Below, in pieces: positions 32,292-38,095 of a DNA stretch of 38,095 bases; the stretch's first letter is position 1, and every line of letters starts with the position of its first letter. Below the pieces are notes generated by a model that saw only the letters and a program-made list of their open reading frames with translations, searched no databases and was not told the origin of the DNA. This stretch comes from Mycobacteriaceae bacterium 1482268.1 (lineage in GTDB: Bacteria; Actinomycetota; Actinomycetes; Mycobacteriales; Mycobacteriaceae). The position numbers and the translations under genes are program-made. The stretch lies in contig LZSH01000049.1 in assembly GCA_001665255.1 (NCBI GenBank), positions 1 to 38,095 on the forward strand. Direction: 5' to 3'.

Positions 32292-33836
32292 TCAGCGGAC
32301 CGGGCGACCACCTAAACCCAACCGGCGCCGCCAGTCCCGAGCTGAGACGAACCTGCCCGCCGCTTCCAGGATCTTGCCCTTCCTGTGGCTATAGGGGTAC
32401 CAGTTCGGTTCCTTGTTCATGGTGACCCGTTCGGCCACAATGCTTTTGGCTCGGCAGTACTTCCGAATCCCGTCGGCGCCGCCGGAACGGGAACCAACGC
32501 CCGAGTCATTCCAGCCCCCAAATGGAACCCCGAACTGGGTGATGCCCACCATCACGTTGTTGAGGGTCACCGTTCCGGTGTTCATCTGACGGGCCAAGGC
32601 CATCGCCTTAGCCTTGTCCCGTGTCCAGACGCTGCCGGCCAGCCCGAGCCTGGAATCGTTGGCCTTCTCGATCGCCTCGTCGGCATCGCGCACCTTCATC
32701 ACCGGCAATGTTGGGCCGAAAGTCTCCTCGCGCATGCAGTCCATACCGTGGTCGACATCGACCAGCACCGTGGGCTCATAGAAGAAGCCGATATCTCGTG
32801 CCTTCCCGCCGGTGAGCACCTTGGCGCCCTTACTCACCGCGTCCTCGACATGTTGCGCCACGATGGCCCGTTGCTCTTCGGTCGCCATTGATCCGACATC
32901 GCAGGAATAGTCGTGCTTGGTGTCCATCCCCACCCGCAGCTGCGAGGTCTTGGCCACCAGCTTCTGCACGAACTCGTCGTAGACCGGCTCCTCGACGTAA
33001 AGGCGTTCCACCGATATGCAAGCTTGGCCGGTGAGCGAGAACCCACCAAATAGCGCCCCATCGACGGCCCTGTCGATGTCGGCGTCCGCGCAGACGATCA
33101 TGGCGTCCTTTCCCCCGAGCTCCAGGCTGTAGGGGATCAGGCGCTGCGCGGCCGCGCTGGCGATGCGGCGGGCAGTCTTGACCGAGCCGGTAAACATGAC
33201 GTAGTCCACGACGCCGACCAAGGCGGCGCCGGTCTCCCCGAGACCATTGACCACGTCGAGTACCGCGGGGGCACCGATCTCCTTCCATCCGTTGACCGCG
33301 GCCTGCCACGCCAGGGGCGCGATCTCCGACGGCTTGGACAGCACCGCGCAGCCAGCCATTAGCGCCGCGGGGATATCCAGCAGCGGCCCCGCCATCGGGC
33401 CGTTCCATGGGGTGATATCACCGACGAGCTGGTACGGCTCGTAGACGATGGTCAGCTTTTTCACGGCGTTCGCGGCTCCCGAGGGGCGCACCGACTCGTC
33501 GGCCAAGAATTTCGCTGCGTTGTCAATCCAATAGTTGATGACCTGTGTCCCCAACAGCAGCTCGCCAGATGCATCACCCCAGGACTTGCCGACTTCGAGT
33601 TGGATCAGTGTGGACACTTTGTCGGTGTGGTCCAGCAGCCAGTCCCGCCACTTGCCTAACCACCGGGCACGCCCCTTGAATCCCATGGCATGCCACGCGG
33701 GCTGGGCCGCGCGCAGCCGGGCCGCAACCGCCTCCACCTCCGCGGCAGATGTCACCGCCACCCTGCCGACCACCTCACCGTTGGCGGGGCACTTGACCAC
33801 GATGTCGGTGCCGATATCGCTTGTTGCCGTCTGCAT
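32292..33836 (-). CDS. Aldehyde dehydrogenase family protein
   Basis: A 514-residue NAD(P)-dependent aldehyde dehydrogenase. The cofactor-binding segment ITPWNGPMAGPLLDIPAALMAGCAVLSKPSE, the general-base Glu239 (SLELGGKD) and the nucleophile Cys273 (TGQACISVERLYV) are in register and 34 residues apart as usual. EETFGPTLPV and the PFGGWNDSGVG stretch are conserved too. It resembles the succinate-semialdehyde-like group, but substrate is uncertain. TAACGT lies six bases before the ATG at 33836. A C-terminal extension of about 35 residues (FVSARDWRRRLGLGG) is basic and unusual. It lies downstream of the tRNA-Gly. Confidence 0.94.
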   Translation of the reverse strand: MQTATSDIGTDIVVKCPANGEVVGRVAVTSAAEVEAVAARLRAAQPAWHAMGFKGRARWLGKWRDWLLDHTDKVSTLIQLEVGKSWGDASGELLLGTQVINYWIDNAAKFLADESVRPSGAANAVKKLTIVYEPYQLVGDITPWNGPMAGPLLDIPAALMAGCAVLSKPSEIAPLAWQAAVNGWKEIGAPAVLDVVNGLGETGAALVGVVDYVMFTGSVKTARRIASAAAQRLIPYSLELGGKDAMIVCADADIDRAVDGALFGGFSLTGQACISVERLYVEEPVYDEFVQKLVAKTSQLRVGMDTKHDYSCDVGSMATEEQRAIVAQHVEDAVSKGAKVLTGGKARDIGFFYEPTVLVDVDHGMDCMREETFGPTLPVMKVRDADEAIEKANDSRLGLAGSVWTRDKAKAMALARQMNTGTVTLNNVMVGITQFGVPFGGWNDSGVGSRSGGADGIRKYCRAKSIVAERVTMNKEPNWYPYSHRKGKILEAAGRFVSARDWRRRLGLGGRPVR

Positions 33837-33842
33837 TCCGCG

Positions 33843-33848
33843 ACGTTA
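33843..33848 (-). promoter_or_regulatory. Leaderless -10 element (TAACGT)
   Basis: On the minus strand TAACGT is followed by six bases and the aldehyde dehydrogenase ATG at 33836. Confidence 0.55.
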
Positions 33849-33990
33849 CTGCGCGTATTGGCCCGAGCCAGGCTGTTTGCCGAATTCGCAGAATTGCAAC
33901 CATAGCGTCTGCAAGTCGGGGTACGGGACCGTTACGGGGCCACCGGCCCGCTCGGCGGCGCGATGAGAAGAGTTGGCCAGGTAGATGTGG

Positions 33991-34061
33991 AGCCGATGAC
34001 GGGAATCGAACCCGCGTATTCAGCTTGGGAAGCTGATGTTCTGCCATTGAACTACATCGGC
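33991..34061 (-). tRNA. glyU: tRNA-Gly (anticodon CCC)
   Basis: A complete cloverleaf: acceptor GCCGATG/CATCGGC (seven perfect pairs), D stem GTTC/GAAC, anticodon stem TCAGC/GCTGA with loop TTCCCAA (anticodon CCC, reading GGG), T stem GCGGG/CCCGT with loop TTCGATT, and discriminator T as in bacterial tRNA-Gly. CCA is not encoded. It is transcribed away from dcd, as I recall for glyU in M. tuberculosis, and its 3' end faces the accessory block. Confidence 0.96.
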
Positions 34062-34108
34062 CTGCCCGGCTGACGCCGGTGATCACGAAGGCTAACACCT
34101 AGAGCGGC

Positions 34109-34114
34109 TACGCT
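34109..34114 (+). promoter_or_regulatory. Leaderless -10 element for dcd (TACGCT)
   Basis: TACGCT is followed by six bases and the GTG at 34121, predicting a leaderless dcd message and supporting GTG as the start. Confidence 0.6.
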
Positions 34115-34120
34115 CGTCGG

Positions 34121-34693
34121 GTGCTGCTCTCAGACGGCGACATCCGTAGAGAAATTGCCGCGGGACGACTCGGCATCGATCCGTACGACGAGAGCCTGGT
34201 GCAGCCGTCGAGCGTCGACGTCCGGCTCGACAACCTGTTCCGGGTGTTCAACAACACCCGTTATACCCACATCGACCCGTCGCTGCGCCAGGACGATTTG
34301 ACGACCCTCGTCGAACCGAAAGAGGGCGAGCCGTTCGTGCTGCACCCCGGCGAGTTCGTGCTGGGCTCGACGCTGGAGCGGTGCACGCTGCCCGACGATC
34401 TCGCCGGCCGGCTCGAAGGCAAGTCCTCGCTCGGCCGGCTGGGCCTGCTGACGCATTCGACCGCGGGTTTCATCGACCCCGGGTTCAGCGGACACATCAC
34501 CCTCGAGCTGTCCAACGTGGCCAACCTGCCGATCACCCTGTGGCCCGGCATGAAGATCGGCCAGCTCTGCCTGCTGCGGTTGACCAGTCCCGCCCAAAAT
34601 CCCTACGGCAGCGCGAAGGCCGGGTCCAAGTATCAGGGCCAACGTGGTCCGACGCCCTCAAGGTCGTATCAGAACTTCATCAAATCAACTTGA
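34121..34693 (+). CDS. dcd: dCTP deaminase (probably bifunctional dCTP deaminase/dUTPase)
   Basis: A 190-residue trimeric enzyme, the same length as the M. tuberculosis enzyme, which both deaminates dCTP and hydrolyses dUTP to dUMP. The phosphate-binding and catalytic region [31 protein letters not shown] is complete, with Ser102, Arg106 and Glu129. The C-terminal [19 protein letters not shown] closes over the nucleotide in the family. The GTG at 34121 is supported by the -10 at 34109. It provides dUMP for thymidylate synthesis. It is divergent from tRNA-Gly. Confidence 0.96.
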   Translation: MLLSDGDIRREIAAGRLGIDPYDESLVQPSSVDVRLDNLFRVFNNTRYTHIDPSLRQDDLTTLVEPKEGEPFVLHPGEFVLGSTLERCTLPDDLAGRLEGKSSLGRLGLLTHSTAGFIDPGFSGHITLELSNVANLPITLWPGMKIGQLCLLRLTSPAQNPYGSAKAGSKYQGQRGPTPSRSYQNFIKST

Positions 34694-34694
34694 G

Positions 34695-34709
34695 ATTCCC
34701 GCCGGGAAT
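34695..34709 (+). terminator. Short hairpin after dcd
   Basis: ATTCCC-GCC-GGGAAT begins one base after the dcd stop. The stem is six pairs and no T-run follows, so it may terminate weakly or be a protein site. The rest of the 241-base gap up to 34935 holds no gene that I can see. Confidence 0.35.
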
Positions 34710-34934
34710 GCGAACGAGACCCGGTCGGTTTTCGTAGTAGCGAGTAGGGTTGATTACCGGCGTCGACGGGCTTTCGCGCCGCCCCGGACCGGCCACAACT
34801 TCACCGCCGTCAGCAAATGCGATCGGCTGTAACGGCCGCGCAAATAGCGGCGATGAAGTAACTAGTTGTCGGCTCGCACGGCACGAATGCGCATGGGCAG
34901 CCTAGGTAGCGTAGCAAACATTTTTGGAGGGTCA

Positions 34935-36566
34935 GTGGACATCGTACTGGGTGTGTCGATGACACCTACGACGGTCCGCATGGTGCTGGTCGAGGGGGAA
35001 AAGGCCGACGGCGTGACCGTCGACCACGATGCCTTCGATGTCAACACCACCGACGGCTCAGCAACGTCTGCTGCGGCCGATAAGGTCGCCGCAGCGGTCC
35101 TCGGCACACAGGAGAGCGCTGCCGCGAGCGGACACCATTTGAAGTCGATCGGCGTGGCGTGGACACAGCATTCCGACGCCGCGGCACTGCGCGACACCCT
35201 CGCGGCGCGCGGCATCGACGACGTCATGCTGGTCTCGGCGACACACGCGGCAGCGTCGCTCGCCCAGGCGGTGGGCCGCGCGATCGGATACGACACCACC
35301 GGCGTCCTCTTCATCGATAAGGACACCGCCACCCTCTCGGTCGTGCAGACCGATGACGGGGCAATCGTCAAGGTGCTCAGCCGCGACCTCCACGACTCTG
35401 ACGCTATGGCCATATTCACCGAGATGGCCAAGTCCGTCGAGACGGCGGACTCGCCGCCGCAGGGCCTGTTCATCGTGGGCTCGGGTGTGGACGCCGCGGC
35501 CGTGAAGGAGCACCTCGAGAATCTGGTAGCCCTTCCCGTCAGCGCCCCCGATGAGCCCGAGCTGGCTCTGGCGCGCGGCGCGGCACTCGCGTCGGCGCAC
35601 GCCCCCGCGATGGAGGCCTCCACCGCCGGCCTCGCCTACTCTCAGGACCCCGACGGCCACACGGCCGCCAGCGTCCACCCGGAGTTCGCCGCTGCCGTCA
35701 CCCAGATGGCCGGCGTGCAGACCCAGATGGCGGCGACGCAGTTGTCGTCTGCCGGCGGCGCCGAGGCATATTCGGATGGGCTCGCCTATTCCGACGAACT
35801 GCCCGAAGCCGACCCCGAGACCTTCTACGGGGACGAGGCCCGAAAGCCGTTCCTGCTCGTCGGCAGCGCGTTGACGTCGATATTCGTGGTTGGTGTTGTC
35901 GCCCTTGTGATTTCGCTGGCCGTCAGCATCCGCCCGACCGTTGACCAGCGTCCCAGCCCCGCCGACACGCCGGTGATCCCCAGCCAGGCCGCGCCCGCCG
36001 CGCCGGCGCAGCAATTGGCGCCGGTCGCCCCTGCGCCCGCACCGGTCGCCCCCGCTCCCGCGCCTCCGGCGGAGACCATCAAGGCGCCCGTGCCCATGGT
36101 TCAGCAGGCGCCTGCGCCGCGGACGCCTCGGACGGTGTTCGTCGAGAAGCCCGCGCCGGCTCCCGAAGCCGTGCCTGCCCCGGCACCGCCGCCTGCCGCG
36201 CCGCCTGCACCCGTGGCCGAAGCGCCGGTGCCCGCGGCTCCAGTACTGCCTCCGCCGCCAGTGGTGGCACCGCCGATTTACGACCCGCCCGTGTACTCCC
36301 CGCCGCGGCCGGTGTGGGTGCCGCCGTGGCAACGGCAGAGCCCGTGGCAGCCGCCGGTGCAGCAACCGCAGTATCCGCAATATCCGCAGTACCCCCAGTC
36401 TCCGGGTTCCGGTCCTGGTTCAGGGTCGAGCGGCTATCCAGGTTCGAGCGGCTACCCGGGATCGGGTGGCTATCCGGGCTCGAGCCCCGGTGACTACGGA
36501 ACCGGAGGTTCGCGAGGTGGCGTCAGCGTATGCCTCTTCAACCTCTGCACCGGCAACCGCCACTAG
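34935..36566 (+). CDS. Membrane-anchored actin/Hsp70-fold protein (DUF7159-like) with Pro-rich tail
   Basis: A 543-residue protein. The first 240 residues are a degenerate actin-fold ATPase of the mycobacterial DUF7159 type (VDIVLGVSMTPTTVRMVLVEG at the start, LFIVGSGVDAAAVKEHLENL as the late nucleotide motif). Residues about 306-332 are a membrane helix (FLLVGSALTSIFVVGVVALV); the rest is an outward tail of Pro/Ala, then YPQYPQYPQ and GYPGSS repeats, ending with VCLFNLCTGNRH, whose two cysteines may pair. GGAGGG before the GTG at 34935 sets the start. Same plan as the gene at 11605 but a different head and tail. Function unknown. Confidence 0.85.
   Translation: MDIVLGVSMTPTTVRMVLVEGEKADGVTVDHDAFDVNTTDGSATSAAADKVAAAVLGTQESAAASGHHLKSIGVAWTQHSDAAALRDTLAARGIDDVMLVSATHAAASLAQAVGRAIGYDTTGVLFIDKDTATLSVVQTDDGAIVKVLSRDLHDSDAMAIFTEMAKSVETADSPPQGLFIVGSGVDAAAVKEHLENLVALPVSAPDEPELALARGAALASAHAPAMEASTAGLAYSQDPDGHTAASVHPEFAAAVTQMAGVQTQMAATQLSSAGGAEAYSDGLAYSDELPEADPETFYGDEARKPFLLVGSALTSIFVVGVVALVISLAVSIRPTVDQRPSPADTPVIPSQAAPAAPAQQLAPVAPAPAPVAPAPAPPAETIKAPVPMVQQAPAPRTPRTVFVEKPAPAPEAVPAPAPPPAAPPAPVAEAPVPAAPVLPPPPVVAPPIYDPPVYSPPRPVWVPPWQRQSPWQPPVQQPQYPQYPQYPQSPGSGPGSGSSGYPGSSGYPGSGGYPGSSPGDYGTGGSRGGVSVCLFNLCTGNRH
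36432..36485 (+). repeat. Three 18-bp repeats encoding GYPGSS-type units
   Basis: Three in-frame copies (GYPGSS, GYPGSG, GYPGSS) near the C-terminus of the DUF7159-like protein. They add to its wall-like low-complexity tail. Confidence 0.75.
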
Positions 36567-36640
36567 CCGGTCACCTGCCGTTGGTCTCCCGCTTGGTGTC
36601 GCTTAGCAGTTAGCTAATCGCGGCCGCCTATAGAGGCAGT

Positions 36641-37966
36641 ATGCGATGCACAGTTTTCGGCACCGGTTACCTCGGCGCTACCCATGCAGCGGGGATGGCC
36701 GAACTCGGTCACGAAGTCCTCGGCGTGGACATCGACCCGGGCAAGATCGCGAAGTTGGCCAGCGGCGACATTCCGTTCTACGAACCTGGGCTGCGAGAAG
36801 TGTTGTGCGACAACATTGCTGCGGGCAGGCTGAATTTCACGACGGACTACGACGCCGCTGCGGACTTCGCCGATGTGCACTTTCTCGGTGTCGGGACTCC
36901 GCAGAAGAAGGGCGAATACGGCGCCGACCTGCGCCATGTGCACGCGGTCATCGACTCCCTGGTGCCGCGGCTGCGACGCTCGGCGGTGATCGTCGGCAAG
37001 TCGACCGTGCCCGTGGGTACAGCGGGTGAACTCGGCGCTCGTGCGCGTGGGCTGGCCGCCGACGGCATCGACGTCGAAATCGCCTGGAATCCTGAATTTC
37101 TGCGGGAGGGTTTCGCAATTCACGACACGCTGCATCCCGACCGGATCGTGCTCGGTGTGCAACCGGACTCGGTGCATGCAGAGGCCGCAATGCGTGAGCT
37201 CTATGCCCCCCTGCTCGCCGAAGAAATACCGTTCCTGCTGACCGATCTGCAGACCGCCGAGCTGGTCAAGGTATCGGCCAATGCCTTTCTGGCAACCAAG
37301 ATTTCATTCATCAACGCCATTTCCGAGGTGTGCGAGGCCGTCGACGCCGACGTCACGCTGCTTGCCGACGCGCTCGGATACGACCCGCGCATCGGACGAC
37401 GATTCCTCAACGCGGGGCTCGGCTTCGGCGGCGGATGTCTGCCGAAAGACATCCGCGCGTTCATGGCGCGTGCAGGCGAACTCGGCGCCAACCATGCACT
37501 GACGTTCCTACGCGAGGTCGACAGCATCAACATGCGCCGTCGCACCCGGATGGTCGAGCTGGCGACCAAGGCCTGCGGCTCGCTGCTCGGCGCCAACGTC
37601 GCGGTACTGGGCGCGGCGTTCAAACCCGAGTCCGATGACGTGCGGGATTCGCCGGCCTTGAACGTCGCGGGCATGCTGCAGCTCAACGGCGCGACTGTGA
37701 ACGTCTACGACCCCAAAGCGATGGAGAACAGTCAGCGGCTCTTCCCAACGCTGAACTACTCCACGTCGGTCGTCGAGGCGTGTGAACGGGCGGACGCAGT
37801 GCTGGTATTGACTGAATGGCGCGAGTTCACCGAGCTCGATCCCGTCGACCTCGCCGATACCGTGCGCGCCAAAGTCGTTGTGGACGGCCGCAATTGCCTG
37901 GACTCGAACAAGTGGAGGTCCGCGGGCTGGCAGGTGTACGCGCTGGGCAAAAGCACCACTGTTTGA
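36641..37966 (+). CDS. udgA: UDP-glucose 6-dehydrogenase
   Basis: A 441-residue enzyme that oxidises UDP-glucose to UDP-glucuronate with two NAD+, feeding glucuronate-containing glycans and glycolipids. The N-terminal Rossmann motif is GTGYLGATHA (residues 7-16); EIAWNPEFLREGFAIHD, KVSANAFLATKISFINAI and the catalytic loop GFGGGCLPKD with Cys266 are all conserved, and the C-terminal AAFKPESDDVRDSPAL follows. The order dcd, then this gene, matches M. tuberculosis Rv0321-Rv0322 (from memory), with one extra gene between. A TATAGA six bases before the ATG is a weak leaderless -10. It is probably transcribed alone. Confidence 0.95.
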   Translation: MRCTVFGTGYLGATHAAGMAELGHEVLGVDIDPGKIAKLASGDIPFYEPGLREVLCDNIAAGRLNFTTDYDAAADFADVHFLGVGTPQKKGEYGADLRHVHAVIDSLVPRLRRSAVIVGKSTVPVGTAGELGARARGLAADGIDVEIAWNPEFLREGFAIHDTLHPDRIVLGVQPDSVHAEAAMRELYAPLLAEEIPFLLTDLQTAELVKVSANAFLATKISFINAISEVCEAVDADVTLLADALGYDPRIGRRFLNAGLGFGGGCLPKDIRAFMARAGELGANHALTFLREVDSINMRRRTRMVELATKACGSLLGANVAVLGAAFKPESDDVRDSPALNVAGMLQLNGATVNVYDPKAMENSQRLFPTLNYSTSVVEACERADAVLVLTEWREFTELDPVDLADTVRAKVVVDGRNCLDSNKWRSAGWQVYALGKSTTV

Positions 37967-37981
37967 CGCTTGTCTAACAGG

Positions 37982-38005
37982 TGTCGCGGTCGTAAGCTCG
38001 CGACA
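37982..38005 (+). promoter_or_regulatory. Leaderless promoter with inverted repeat over start of probable P450
   Basis: TAAGCT (37993-37998) is followed by six bases and the ATG at 38005. TGTCGCG (37982-37988) and CGCGACA (37999-38005) form an exact inverted repeat around the -10, ending on the start codon, which is the layout of a repressor site. Confidence 0.55.
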
Positions 38006-38095
38006 TGAGGCAACAAATCCGCTGGCTTGCGTTGCACGGATTCATCCGTGGCCTCTCGCAGGTGGGCGTGCGCAGCGGCGATCCGCAGGCGCGGC
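38005..38095 (+). CDS. Probable cytochrome P450, N-terminus only
   Basis: Only 30 codons lie in the window and the frame runs off the end. The start MRQQIRWLALHGFIRGLSQVG and the following SGDPQAR resemble the N-terminus of some mycobacterial P450s, which begin with a helix of this kind before the first conserved proline-rich segment. No haem motif is visible, so this is provisional. The -10 at 37993 supports the ATG. Confidence 0.45.
   Translation, partial: MRQQIRWLALHGFIRGLSQVGVRSGDPQAR

Overview
The window is high-GC DNA that looks like a mycobacterium, probably a fast-growing environmental species. The evidence is a stf0-type trehalose sulfotransferase, a 13E12-family HNH protein with a mycobacterial SOS box, a KmtR-type metal sensor, a 190-residue dCTP deaminase, DUF7159/Hsp70-like proteins, and many starts of the TANNNT-N6-ATG/GTG type that mark leaderless mycobacterial transcripts. 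From memory, the gene order matches the M. tuberculosis Rv0295c-Rv0296c and Rv0307c-Rv0322 neighbourhoods with insertions. No alignment was run.

Layout. 1-4362 (minus) is a tight operon for sulfur activation and sulfation: sulfatase, stf0, cysD, cysN (cut by the window edge). 4437-6131 is a 13E12/DUF222-HNH gene whose start lies inside an SOS box. 6133-9953 holds a conserved small protein, a PAP2 phosphatase, a PAP2-diacylglycerol-kinase fusion, an exported YkuD-type L,D-transpeptidase and a SnoaL-like protein. 9963-11474 is an FAD/Rieske oxidoreductase. 11605-18489 is a plus-strand run of envelope genes: a membrane-anchored Hsp70-like protein with a Thr/Pro tail, a small conserved protein, a secreted cupin, a small Pro-rich exported protein, a lipoprotein, an S53 (sedolisin) lipoprotein protease and a translationally coupled zinc-ribbon membrane protein. 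A P450 (minus) and an exported protein with an M15/VanY-like histidine/aspartate pattern (plus) follow.

20.7-33.8 kb looks like an accessory block, bounded on the right by tRNA-Gly(CCC). It carries a DUF899 thioredoxin-like protein behind a perfect 22-bp palindrome, an ECF sigma factor fused in one chain to an anti-sigma-like zinc finger, a membrane helix and a Pro-rich tail, two Ala/Pro-rich envelope proteins, a second L,D-transpeptidase, a kmtR-cation-exporter operon with a candidate auto-operator, an HD-domain protein divergent from a GlxA/AraC-type regulator, a secretory-type lipase, an FMN reductase and an aldehyde dehydrogenase. After the tRNA come dcd, a second membrane-anchored actin/Hsp70-fold protein (DUF7159-like), UDP-glucose 6-dehydrogenase, and the first codons of a probable P450.

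Global features. At least eight gene starts show a -10 element followed by exactly six bases and the start codon. Seven convergent gene pairs meet with at most one spare base or overlap, so little room is left for terminators. The one convergent junction with a little space, at 24.86-24.91 kb, holds a strong hairpin. No CRISPR array, insertion sequence, integrase or rRNA was seen. No gene-free stretch exceeds 300 bases.
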